This document shows positions 44,876 through 54,235 of a stretch of 64,000 nucleotides of DNA, one piece after another. Positions within the stretch are counted from its first letter, which is position 1. Each line of letters begins with the position of its first letter. Source of the stretch: Salinibius halmophilus (GTDB lineage Bacteria; Pseudomonadota; Gammaproteobacteria; Pseudomonadales; Natronospirillaceae); assembly GCF_003577475.1 (NCBI RefSeq), contig NZ_QPEP01000003.1, forward strand, positions 248,001 through 312,000, written 5' to 3'. A program made the translations under genes and the position numbers. Below the pieces are notes generated by a model. It saw only the letters and a list, made by a program, of their open reading frames with translations, made no database searches and was not told the origin of the DNA.

Positions 44876-45829
44876 TTATACAAGGTCTTCTTCAAATGAG
44901 GCTGCAGAAAGGGCAAACTCCTTCATTTCCCGACCAACTTCTGTTTCAAAAAACTCATTGACGGGTATTAAAGAGAGCATCCTAACCCTATCAAAAAGTA
45001 AATCAGTGGTAACTTGATTCCATTCACAAATATTTCTATCTGAATCTCTCATATCAAAGGGAACAAAAAGCGTATTAACTACATTATTATCTATATGTAA
45101 AAATGAGTTAATTCTAGACACACTGCCTTGTTTATTTGGCCAGTCTAGGGTTGCCGCACTTTGACCTACAAATACTATTTTCTTATCTTTATTTACATCA
45201 TTCAAAAAAGGGATCCAAGCAACGATGTCTATCCCACCATCACCATTATCTCTTCTTCTAAATACGTTAGCTTTCTGACTAACTGAATACCCAAGATCAT
45301 CACCTAGCCTTCGAATCTTATTCTCTAAGTTACCAGTGTACCTATTAGAGTTTCCATTTGACACTCCAAATGGGTATGACTCTGCAAAACCAGGCAAGTA
45401 CCCTTTCATAGCAAAATAAGATGCATATTCAAAGGCACCTGCCAATCTGCTAGTACCATCAATATACCTAAGCAATGAGCACAACAAAAAGCTAATATAT
45501 AAATAGTTTTCCTCTATTAATTCTGCCTTTAATACAAGCCGATTATTTTTCCTTTCAAAAGGGTAAAATGTGGCATATGCCTCAACTCGAGAGTTTATTT
45601 CAACAAACCAGTCTTCAATCAAAGAAACCCAGTATTCGTTGGAAGCTGCCCCACCTTCTGAACCAATTTCTCCGATCTGTTCATCTTCATAAAACCTATC
45701 ATATACTTCAGAAACACCAACGCCATCCCCCCCATCTAACAATGCCATAAGCTCTACATAGTCACAATAATAGTGAGTATTTTCCCTACTACATCTCGGA
45801 GGCTTGTCTAAGTTCTTAAACTCAATCAT
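44876..45829 (-). CDS. probable restriction-fold partner of the ParB-like protein
   Basis: A 317-residue protein I do not recognise by name. Near the C-terminus, GDGGIDIVAWIPFLND (residues 196-211) then KIVFVGQSAATLDWPNK (217-233) has the layout of a PD-(D/E)XK nuclease core: an acidic residue after a glycine turn, a beta strand, then Gln in place of Glu and a lysine further on. A Glu in ENKIRRLGDDLGY (169-181) could be the first-helix acid. The N-terminal 160 residues are of unknown fold. Its start overlaps the ParB-like gene by 8 bases, so the two are a coupled pair. The DNA is very AT-rich. Confidence 0.6.
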   Translation of the reverse strand: MIEFKNLDKPPRCSRENTHYYCDYVELMALLDGGDGVGVSEVYDRFYEDEQIGEIGSEGGAASNEYWVSLIEDWFVEINSRVEAYATFYPFERKNNRLVLKAELIEENYLYISFLLCSLLRYIDGTSRLAGAFEYASYFAMKGYLPGFAESYPFGVSNGNSNRYTGNLENKIRRLGDDLGYSVSQKANVFRRRDNGDGGIDIVAWIPFLNDVNKDKKIVFVGQSAATLDWPNKQGSVSRINSFLHIDNNVVNTLFVPFDMRDSDRNICEWNQVTTDLLFDRVRMLSLIPVNEFFETEVGREMKEFALSAASFEEDLV

Positions 45830-46919
45830 CCCAAGAATCTTCCTCTGATGATTCAACAATTGCTTTCATGTTCTTAGCTAAAGTAAATATTTCCTTGAGT
45901 TTAGTTTTAATAGTATCTGGGTTCGTATGTCTTTCAACATTATGAATGATATTTTGAGCTCGTTTCAGACCCGAAAGCGCCATCTCAATTTCATGATCAA
46001 ATGACTCGCTTGATACTGAAACAAGTTGATATGCTTCCAGAATAGAGCCCGTTCCCGATTGGAAGTAGTCCTTAGCTTCGGTGTTGCCTAAAACTTTATC
46101 AAGCATCCCCAAATGCTTACTATCACCTTTGAGCCTGGCCTTATTTTGATCATTTTTTTCAAAAAACCATCGAGTCAACTCTTCAAGATGATTACCATTT
46201 ACATTATCCAACGGGTTCTCTGACTTTATATCTACCCCAATAAAGTCTCTAATATTTTCTCGACTCAAAGAATCTGCGTAATAGTTAAAAAATATTGAGG
46301 TCTCATCTAAATCTTTAATTTTATAAAATGCTTCATCTTCGATTTGTTCATATATTTCGTATGCAACCAATAATTTCCTTACATGATCGCTTCTCGAACC
46401 AATAGACTTTGCAAGCTCCCTACACATTTTAGAAAATTCAAGATCTTGGTAGTCATTTTTCAACTCAGACAAATATCTTGCTTTCTGAAGGATACCCCAC
46501 GACTTAACACCCGTTACATGCCGATAACCTAAGTACTTGTTAATTTTCTCTCTAGACGGAAAGACAATACATGGAATTTCTTCTGGCCTTTCAGTAGTTT
46601 CTTTAATAACTTGGTCGACCTTTTTACGATGTATCTCCGCTAAATCAGGTTCTTTAAGAAGTATGGTTGATGTCAGCCTTCTGTTCCCTTCAACAACTGT
46701 AAATCGCCCATCACTCTCTTCTATCACTAAGAGTGATTCGCCAATAAAGAACCCAGCATTACCTATCGCAAGCATAAGCTCAATAATACTGGCATCTTCT
46801 AGCATCCAATTCACTATCGCCTTTTTATCAATATCCCCGCTTCTAAACTTCGACGGCAATCGAGGATTTGACTTATCCAGATTTAGTTTCGATAAAGATA
46901 TAAACTCAATATTAGACAT
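45822..46919 (-). CDS. ParB/Srx-fold protein in the dpt operon
   Basis: A 365-residue protein whose first 100 residues are ParB-like: KLNLDKSNPRLP near 11-22, VVEGNRRLTSTILLKEP at 75-91. EGNRR corresponds to the GERR nucleotide-binding motif of ParB CTPases and to the DGQQR-type motif of DUF262 proteins. An HTH-like helical region follows (LAKSIGSRSDHVRKLLVAYE), then a helical C-terminus. AGGTGA lies 6 bases before the ATG, 21 bases after the full-length HNH frame ends. It is too AT-rich to share the origin of dptFGH and is probably not a plasmid partition protein, as no parA is near. Confidence 0.75.
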   Translation of the reverse strand: MSNIEFISLSKLNLDKSNPRLPSKFRSGDIDKKAIVNWMLEDASIIELMLAIGNAGFFIGESLLVIEESDGRFTVVEGNRRLTSTILLKEPDLAEIHRKKVDQVIKETTERPEEIPCIVFPSREKINKYLGYRHVTGVKSWGILQKARYLSELKNDYQDLEFSKMCRELAKSIGSRSDHVRKLLVAYEIYEQIEDEAFYKIKDLDETSIFFNYYADSLSRENIRDFIGVDIKSENPLDNVNGNHLEELTRWFFEKNDQNKARLKGDSKHLGMLDKVLGNTEAKDYFQSGTGSILEAYQLVSVSSESFDHEIEMALSGLKRAQNIIHNVERHTNPDTIKTKLKEIFTLAKNMKAIVESSEEDSWDD

Positions 46920-46940
46920 AAAATCTCACCTACAATTAAA

Positions 46941-47810
46941 TCACTTAAAAACTTCTACTTGATGCCAGAAAAAATATTCCATACTGGGAAGACTTTCAAC
47001 ATCAAAACCATTACCAATAATTCTTCCATTGAAGTTGTCTAATAGTTTTTTTGACTGCATATCACCTATTAACTTCTCAGAAACCTTTAATCTATAATTA
47101 CTATCAACCGTAAAAGCACCATTATCAAATGCTCAATGATGCAGTGCACATAGAGCTAAGCCATTTTTAACACAGCATGGTCCGTTGAATTTCTTCCACT
47201 TAATATGTGCAGCGTCAAGTCCTACGTATATTCCGTTTAGTTTTAACTGATACCCACAAATTGCGCAGCGATAATTGTAAGCTGCTAAAACCTTATCTCG
47301 AAAATCGGGATCACGGTTTGCTACCCTCCTAGTTTCCAATCTCACACATAAGTCATTCTCAATTTCAGGTATAAGTGTCTCAGGAAAGCTTTCTGAAAGT
47401 ATGGTTTCAATAAGATCGAAGCACAGGCGATGGTCAGACTGTAGTGCAGCATATGCTTCATCACTAAACCCGGCACTAACCCCATACCGTATTAACTCGC
47501 TTTTTGTTGGGTCTGTATTACTCTTTCGTGAACGACATTTTTCGTCTCCATTAACTTGCCAAAAACCATCGTTCTTCAAACGCCAGAAAGGGTACTCCGG
47601 GTGATACGTTTTTCGGCTCGGGCCATAACGCATTAGCAAGTCTTTCATTTCACGATCGAGCGTTTCGTCGTAAGTTAAAAACTGACCATGGCCTTGTAGG
47701 TACTTCGAAAGCACATAAACCATCATCAAGGGTTTATTCGGAGCACGCTGGTCACCTTTTGACCAGCGCTTAACATTGAGTACTTTTTCCTTGAGCTCTT
47801 CAGGCGTCAT
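46941..47810 (-). pseudogene. sulfur-binding-domain HNH endonuclease with an in-frame stop
   Basis: From ATG 47810 the frame encodes 225 residues to a TGA at 47133-47135, then continues without another stop for 63 codons to 46941. The N-terminus matches the phosphorothioate-binding SBD (RWSKGDQRAPNKPLMM at 15-30, YPFWRLKNDGFW at 73-84). The C-terminus is an HNH module: CAIC at 182-185, DAAHI at 200-204, KNGLALCALHH at 215-225. Family members continue with a segment like FDxGAFT, and the post-stop frame reads AFDNGAFTVDSNYRLKVSEK. One C-to-T change in a CGA codon would explain the stop. It overlaps dptH by 11 bases. Confidence 0.8.
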
Positions 47811-50800
47811 TGAGCAACTCCCAAAATGCTTTGTCTTTAATCTTCTTAATCCGCTTATTACCATTCACATACAAGCTATAGTGCTTTTCTAACTGGCGAA
47901 TTTCGCTCATTAGCCTTTCTTGCTCGTTCTTATCATCAATATTAAATAGGGCTTTAATATCTTGATTTTTTATCTGAGCAACACGGTGAATCACCCAGCT
48001 TAGGATGTAAGCAGAGTAATCGTTCTCACCTGTTTTAAAGTGGGTGATATCTTGCGTTGAAAGGATAACCCCTACCCCGTACTCGCGGCCTTCTTTTAGG
48101 ATTTTGCGCAAGCTAGGGAAGTTTTGAGACATAAAGTTATCTGCCTCATCCACCAAAATCAGTTTGGTCACTTGGCGTAAATCGCCTCGTACTTCTGGCT
48201 TACCCTGCTTTTGCATTTGTGAGTAGAAAAGGTCTAGCGTTAGCGCGACAACTAGGTTTTGGATTTCTGATGGGTAACCAGCAAGTTCTACAACGGTAAT
48301 ACCATCTACTAACTCATATAGACTGGTGCACTTTTGATGGTCGTCCTCAAAGATCTCTAGCTCATACAGGCTTTCTAACGCGGCATAGAGAGAGTCTTCA
48401 GCAGGTTCACTTTCTTCAAACAACGCCCAAATATCGGCCATTGTTGGTGCTGGTTTCGACCAAGTACTAGGGTCGGACTTTACGATGCCTGCTAGTTCGT
48501 AGGCTTCAGCTATGAGCTTACGCAGTTTTAGCTGCTGCTTGGTGCCTAGGTTAAATGCTTTGCCCATAGTTTCTGAAAAACCGCGTGCGGTATGCACTGG
48601 CAACATAGGAGTATCACCAAACAAACTAAGCGGGTTGTATGGCAGCTTGTGCAGATTGAATTTTTTACCTGCAGTCGCGTTGATAAATTTGTCATCAACG
48701 TAGTCCGATTTGTAGTCAAAAATCAGTATGCCAATTGGTTTGCCATCAACATTTTGGTGCTGGTTGCGATAGAGCTGGGTCACTACAGACTTTGTAGACT
48801 GGGTTTTACCAGTACCCATTGTGCCAATAATGCCCGAGTTGGTATTCATAAACTTAGCAGTATTGGTTGGCTCCCAATATACAGGTTCTTGGTGGTTCAC
48901 CTCGTGCCCAACCAACACCTTTAGCGGCTCATTGGAAGTCTTTTGTTCAACTTCGCCCAGCTCTGGCTTAACAGGCTCTTCTATTGAATCAGCTGTTTCA
49001 AATTGACCTAGGTCTTCATGAACTGCTGGCTGCGCAACAGCCAGTTGTTCATTCACTACGCTGGCACTCTGCAATAGGTAACAGCCTTCACCTAACTTGG
49101 CTGCAGCCGTCGCGCTGGCATCTTGCCATAGCTCCGTTAATGGCGTTGAAATAGTCGTGCGAATAAAGCTCGCTGGCACTTCGATTTTGAGAATGTCATC
49201 GACCACTTCTGACGAGGTACTGAAGCACTTTTCATCTTCGAGATTGGCGACAACAAAGCCTTGGCAATAGTTGGCTAATTGAGCGAGCTTGTAAGCCCCC
49301 CTTAGCCAAAGCTCTTTACTGGCTAACAAACCTTCGAAGTAGTCTTGCGGGAATACTGAATAAAGCTTGTACTTGTCGATTTGCATCAGTGCTTGGCGCA
49401 CAAACAAGCTACGGTAAAGCTGGCTGGCAAGGCCGCCACCTTCTAATACTTCAGTCAAATATCGGCTTAGTTCCTTTGCCTGCTTAACAGCCTTAGTTGC
49501 GTCGTATTTAACACCTGTTTTAACTTCGAGTGGCAGTAGGTACATTTGCTGGCCTTTAAAACCAACAAAGAGCACGTCGTCGGAAATAGCACCTGTTTTG
49601 TAGCCCTGTAAATGTCGCGAGAACTCCTGTTCATCCATCTTCAGGCCGATGTTACCCGATACACGAACAATTTCGGCTGCAGACATTGGCACCCAAGTGA
49701 TGTCTGACTTGGCAAGCAGCACACTAACAAGCTTATAGGCAGCAATAATGCCACGGCGTTCTTTACGCACCTTTGGGTTGTCGGTGATCAGCTTTAACAG
49801 CCACTCGCCATTGAAGGCATTAAACTCCGAAACCAAGCCACCATCTTCTTTAGCCAATACGTTGTCGTATAGGTCAGTCTGTTTGGTTACAGTGATTGCA
49901 TCATAACCTGCCGAGCTGGTGTACTGGTCGGAGTAGTGAATCAACAAGGCATCTGTGTCGGTTTCAAAAAAGTCGAGCGTGACTTTTGGATCGATAATTG
50001 CCGTCCAAACTGAGCTGTCGTAGCTCTTTTCAAGCTGCGCTTTGAAACGTTCGTTCACAGCCAGTGCAATGGCGCTGTTCTCTCGGTATTCAAATGCCGC
50101 TTTGCGTGCTGGTTTGATTAATCGGCTGTAGGTCGCAATAAACTTGAGTAATGGGTTATCACCGGTATCAACATGCGCCAAGCCAAAGCCAGTGATGTAG
50201 TTGCCTGACTCGCTTGCTGAAGCTTCACCGGCTATTAAACCACCGGCACTAATGCCCGATAGTTTTTCGGCTGGGTTTACATCAACCACTTCAACCTTTT
50301 CGTTGTTGCGGAAGAAGCTTAAATGCGCGTACTCATGTTTTACGACATCACGATGGCGGAACTTGCTGTAACTAATGCGATTGCGCATTAGATCGGCAAT
50401 CGTGTCGGCGTGGTCCTTCGTTGCGCCCTTGTTGAGGCCATAAGTTTGTTTAATGGTTTCGAAGCTGGCCATATCGGCAAACTTGTCGAACTCGGTGCGA
50501 TTAAACTCGTCGTCGTAAATATTCACGTGAATATTTACACTGCGATTTTTAACTCGGATTAGGTGTTCAACTATACCTATGAACAACCCGTGGTTGTCGT
50601 AGTTGTTGATCGAGTTAATCGTAAGAGTTGGCTTTACTTCACCTGCTGAATCTTGAAAGAGTACAGAGAACGATTCACTAAACTCACGAATTTTCTCTTT
50701 TACAAGTTTGGTTACATAGCTGTAATCGGTGTCTTGCTGCGGTACACAGTGTAGCCAGAAGCAGTTGCTATCAACAGCTTGAACGTAAGAGAACTCGTGA

Positions 50801-52887
50801 TGTTCATCATACAGGTATGGCAAAAGACCTTGCGGATTAAGGCGCTTCAATGTCACCTGTGGCAGTGTTAAAAAGCTTGCATCGGCATCAGCTTTTACTT
50901 CGCTCACTAGATGCAAATAGTAGTTGAGTACTAGCGGGCTTGCAGGCGTAATCCACTGTTCACCACTATCGCGCCATATACCAAGTTCTACGATTTTCTT
51001 GTGCCGATCATCTAGGTACGAGTTTTCCTCGATATTATCTATATAGCTCTGATAACTCGATGTAATACCCTGCACCAACGCTAGGTATACATCATTCCAA
51101 CCGGCCAAAGATGGCAATGTGTTGTGATCGATTAAGTAGCTAAACCAGTTGTCGTACGCTTCGGCGATATCAGGTGCAAACCCTCGAATATCGTCAGTTT
51201 TGGTCTCGAATTCATATTGTTTGGCAATGCAAAAGTCATCGAGCCAAGCTTGCTCTCGCTTCAAAAACTCTTTTTGCTCTGTGCTAGTTTTTAGCTCTTT
51301 GTTATCAACATACACACGTTCTTTCGAGGTGTTGTAAGTACCGTTGAACCCAGACTTAAATAGCTTTTTGCCACGGCGCGTATCCAATAGCAGGGGCAGC
51401 GCTAGGTCTTCCGTCGCGGCTGCACCTTCGATAAATATTGGCAGAGCCTTATCTTCGTTGTGTAACTCAAAGCTAACCTGGTCTTCTTCGTTTGCTAGGT
51501 CTTCAAAATCAATTGATTTAACCAAGCTTGTATCAATAACCTGGTTCGGTGTAGCAAGGCTCACTGTGTCGCCAGTTATTAGTGCTTCACCAACGCCGGT
51601 TTCTAAATCTGAATCCTGGGTTTGAAGTACGACACGGCCCTTTTTCGGGTCAACTAAGAGGCTATTTGAAATTGCACTGGTATTGAACCAGCATGATTTC
51701 ACTACCAGGCATTTAAAGGAAAACTTTTCGGAGCTTTTGGCACGTTTGAGCCTGACTTGGAAGAACAACGGCTGACTAGCAATTTTACCTAGCAAGGTGA
51801 TATGAGTTTCTTTAGCGCCACCACGCGGGGCTATTGAAGCGGGGTCAATGGCAGTTGTTTTATCCCATAAATCGACTTCTGCCTTGCCAATGGTGTCGCC
51901 GGTAAACTCAATATCGATGTCAAAATCTTCTCGGTCTTCATCGACGACAATGAGCATGTGGCGCTCTTTTTGCGCAGCCTTTTTTTCGCTTTTTGTTCTA
52001 ACAAAAAGCTGCGCACTCGCGGAGCTTTCGGCAACTAGGGTTAGGTTTTGCTGCCTATTTTTGTCTTGTTCTTCGGTGATTTGGTCAAACGTAAGCTGTT
52101 TCCATGCTTCAGGGTCTTCACCATCGAAGTGCTTGTCGACAAACTTCTGCCCCATGTCTGGCAAGTGATCTGCTTTGTTATCTGGGTAGTGCTCTAGTGT
52201 GCTTGTGATTTCATCGTAAAGCGCTTTGTTTTCATCCAAGCGTTTTTTGACTTGCTTTGGATTGTCTTTCATCTGCAGAATACTTGGGTCTTCTAACAAT
52301 CCAATTTCATGAAAGCGTATATCGCCGTCGGCAATCGCTTGGTGTAGGGTCTCGAAGCCAAACATGCTGCTGCGATCTTCCATGATCATTTCGTATTGGT
52401 AGTCGAGCAGTATTTTGGAAACTTCCTGCCCTTCGAAGCTATCTTTTTCGTCAATAAACTGAGCTAGCGAGTCTTTTATTTTCTCTGGGGCAAAAATACT
52501 ATGTGGCTTGGTTAGATCTTCAGCGCTGTTAATAATGGTATCGAGCATACTGTTGTGAATTATCAGCAAGCTGGTACCCGAGAACTCTCCAGACTGAGCC
52601 GAAACCTCATCACGCAGGTATGAAATAAAGTTCTCGGTATAGCCAGAGCTGCCACCGTCTTTATGCAATACGGGTAACAGTTTTACGCCGTTTATTTCAA
52701 TGCAAAATAGCTTCTTTCCTTTTGCATCTAAAAAGCAGGTATGGCGATCAATAAACGCAAACTGAAGCTTCACGCTATTAGTGATATCTGGTGACTTAAA
52801 CTGATACTTGAAACCTGGTTTTATGACTCCATTGGCGTGAGCAAAAAAGTGGTCGACTACAAATTCTTCAAATGGTTTTACGGACAT
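47800..52887 (-). CDS. dptH: DptH (DndH), ATPase subunit of phosphorothioate-dependent restriction
   Basis: A 1695-residue protein with a HerA/FtsK-like ATPase in the C-terminal third: Walker A GTMGTGKTQST near residue 1354 and Walker B LILVDEADNFM near 1580. The large N-terminal part has no domain I can name. With DptF and DptG it restricts DNA lacking phosphorothioate. I chose ATG 52887 (MSVKPFEEF), with GGAG 9 bases upstream; an earlier in-frame ATG-like start at 52908 is possible. It overlaps dptG by 20 bases. Confidence 0.93.
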   Translation of the reverse strand: MSVKPFEEFVVDHFFAHANGVIKPGFKYQFKSPDITNSVKLQFAFIDRHTCFLDAKGKKLFCIEINGVKLLPVLHKDGGSSGYTENFISYLRDEVSAQSGEFSGTSLLIIHNSMLDTIINSAEDLTKPHSIFAPEKIKDSLAQFIDEKDSFEGQEVSKILLDYQYEMIMEDRSSMFGFETLHQAIADGDIRFHEIGLLEDPSILQMKDNPKQVKKRLDENKALYDEITSTLEHYPDNKADHLPDMGQKFVDKHFDGEDPEAWKQLTFDQITEEQDKNRQQNLTLVAESSASAQLFVRTKSEKKAAQKERHMLIVVDEDREDFDIDIEFTGDTIGKAEVDLWDKTTAIDPASIAPRGGAKETHITLLGKIASQPLFFQVRLKRAKSSEKFSFKCLVVKSCWFNTSAISNSLLVDPKKGRVVLQTQDSDLETGVGEALITGDTVSLATPNQVIDTSLVKSIDFEDLANEEDQVSFELHNEDKALPIFIEGAAATEDLALPLLLDTRRGKKLFKSGFNGTYNTSKERVYVDNKELKTSTEQKEFLKREQAWLDDFCIAKQYEFETKTDDIRGFAPDIAEAYDNWFSYLIDHNTLPSLAGWNDVYLALVQGITSSYQSYIDNIEENSYLDDRHKKIVELGIWRDSGEQWITPASPLVLNYYLHLVSEVKADADASFLTLPQVTLKRLNPQGLLPYLYDEHHEFSYVQAVDSNCFWLHCVPQQDTDYSYVTKLVKEKIREFSESFSVLFQDSAGEVKPTLTINSINNYDNHGLFIGIVEHLIRVKNRSVNIHVNIYDDEFNRTEFDKFADMASFETIKQTYGLNKGATKDHADTIADLMRNRISYSKFRHRDVVKHEYAHLSFFRNNEKVEVVDVNPAEKLSGISAGGLIAGEASASESGNYITGFGLAHVDTGDNPLLKFIATYSRLIKPARKAAFEYRENSAIALAVNERFKAQLEKSYDSSVWTAIIDPKVTLDFFETDTDALLIHYSDQYTSSAGYDAITVTKQTDLYDNVLAKEDGGLVSEFNAFNGEWLLKLITDNPKVRKERRGIIAAYKLVSVLLAKSDITWVPMSAAEIVRVSGNIGLKMDEQEFSRHLQGYKTGAISDDVLFVGFKGQQMYLLPLEVKTGVKYDATKAVKQAKELSRYLTEVLEGGGLASQLYRSLFVRQALMQIDKYKLYSVFPQDYFEGLLASKELWLRGAYKLAQLANYCQGFVVANLEDEKCFSTSSEVVDDILKIEVPASFIRTTISTPLTELWQDASATAAAKLGEGCYLLQSASVVNEQLAVAQPAVHEDLGQFETADSIEEPVKPELGEVEQKTSNEPLKVLVGHEVNHQEPVYWEPTNTAKFMNTNSGIIGTMGTGKTQSTKSVVTQLYRNQHQNVDGKPIGILIFDYKSDYVDDKFINATAGKKFNLHKLPYNPLSLFGDTPMLPVHTARGFSETMGKAFNLGTKQQLKLRKLIAEAYELAGIVKSDPSTWSKPAPTMADIWALFEESEPAEDSLYAALESLYELEIFEDDHQKCTSLYELVDGITVVELAGYPSEIQNLVVALTLDLFYSQMQKQGKPEVRGDLRQVTKLILVDEADNFMSQNFPSLRKILKEGREYGVGVILSTQDITHFKTGENDYSAYILSWVIHRVAQIKNQDIKALFNIDDKNEQERLMSEIRQLEKHYSLYVNGNKRIKKIKDKAFWELLNDA

Positions 52888-54235
52888 TGATCGCGTCTCC
52901 ACTGTCACTCATTTTTTCAACGTTACCTACTCGCTCGTAGTACTTAATCAAACCTTTAACACTTTGCTTGTCGAAGCAAATACCACGCTCCTTGAAACCA
53001 TCCAGCAACTCGAAAAGACTGAGCTTGTCTTTTTCTCCGATTATTAAGTTAGTCATTAGCGCAATGTAGTCTTGGTTGAGGCAAGCAATTTTGCCTATGT
53101 TGCCCCGCGCTTTGGCGAACGATGAACAGATTTCGGCTTCGGTCGTGCGCAGGAATTTCTCACCTGCAGCTTGACGCGACTCACCTTTTGCAAACTGTTT
53201 GTGAGCGAGCTCTAAGATGGTGGCAAGTGCACTTTCCGAATCCACTTCCAGTTCACTTTCTTGTTCGCCAAATCGGTTTTTTTCAAAGTCTTTAGCGAAC
53301 AGTTTTAATCTCCCTTTGTCTGCTTCGGTGAGTGACTGCGCAAGCTCCCAAAGGGGTATACGTCTGCCGGAACTAGCATTCGTATGATCTTGCAGCATTT
53401 CGGAGATAGCTAAGTACGGGAAGATGTATTCAAAAAAGCGCTTAGCGTTTTGGTAACCGTCGTTTACCAATACCTTTCGCTCGCGACTTGCTCGCTCGTT
53501 TTCTAGAATGAAATAAAACGGCTTTGGGCTTGGCGCTGCCGCCCAGCCTCTAATATTAAGTGCCAATTGCGTTGTATATAAAAAGGCATACAAGCGCAGC
53601 ATGTTTGGGAGCTGCTCCAGTAAATAGTTTGGATGCAGTGACAAAAAGGCAATGTCTGCTTTGAAAGCTTGGCTGAGGTATGGCAAGAAAGGCTTTTCTA
53701 AGATACCTTTCGACATAGCTTCTTTTGCACTAATGTCTTCTAATACCTTTGTGCTCGTTAAAACATCGACTAATTTTTGTTCAATGAAGTTATTAGCCGG
53801 CGCTTTGGCATCTTGCAGGTAATAGCCGCCCATCATGCTCACAAATAAGTCTGATAATCGGAGCTGGGGTGCGCCCTTTGCAAGCGGCACTAGCTTTAGA
53901 AGAGAAGCAGCTGGTGTTAACTTAAGGTACTCGTCATTTTTGAAGTACATACCTTCGAGTACTTGCCAAAACTCTGCTTCATCTAGAGTTGCATCAAACT
54001 GACTTTTGCAAAGCAGTTTATATTGTTCAACGGCGTAAGCTAGCTTACAGCCTTTTTTACCATCATAATCTTTTGTTAGTAGTGCGCTGGTCGTTTTTCG
54101 ATAAAGTGCTCGAATAACGCCCGCTGCTGCGATTTCCCAGTCAAACTCACCTTCCTTCGCTAACGTGGTCCTCGCAGGAAAGTAGCCATTAATGGTGTTG
54201 TTGCCAACCGTCAGGTTTTCTTTCAATACACTCAT
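52868..54235 (-). CDS. dptG: DptG (DndG), subunit of phosphorothioate-dependent restriction
   Basis: A 455-residue protein with the N-terminus MSVLKENLTVGNNTINGYFP and the segments FDWEIAAAGVIRALYRKTTS and MLRLAYFLYTTQ-like helices characteristic of DptG. No catalytic motif is visible; in the family it is a structural or regulatory subunit required with DptF and DptH. It overlaps dptF by four bases (ATGA) and dptH by 20, so the three are made stoichiometrically from one message. Confidence 0.88.
   Translation of the reverse strand: MSVLKENLTVGNNTINGYFPARTTLAKEGEFDWEIAAAGVIRALYRKTTSALLTKDYDGKKGCKLAYAVEQYKLLCKSQFDATLDEAEFWQVLEGMYFKNDEYLKLTPAASLLKLVPLAKGAPQLRLSDLFVSMMGGYYLQDAKAPANNFIEQKLVDVLTSTKVLEDISAKEAMSKGILEKPFLPYLSQAFKADIAFLSLHPNYLLEQLPNMLRLYAFLYTTQLALNIRGWAAAPSPKPFYFILENERASRERKVLVNDGYQNAKRFFEYIFPYLAISEMLQDHTNASSGRRIPLWELAQSLTEADKGRLKLFAKDFEKNRFGEQESELEVDSESALATILELAHKQFAKGESRQAAGEKFLRTTEAEICSSFAKARGNIGKIACLNQDYIALMTNLIIGEKDKLSLFELLDGFKERGICFDKQSVKGLIKYYERVGNVEKMSDSGDAINVRKTI

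Noticed and set aside
45822-46919. Plasmid-type partition (parAB) locus
   Set aside because: No parA-like ATPase or parS-like repeats are nearby, and the gene is coupled to a nuclease-like gene in a restriction operon.
47133-47135. TGA in the HNH gene as a selenocysteine codon
   Set aside because: No SECIS-like hairpin was evident after the stop, and homologous proteins have a basic or other ordinary residue there; nonsense mutation is simpler.
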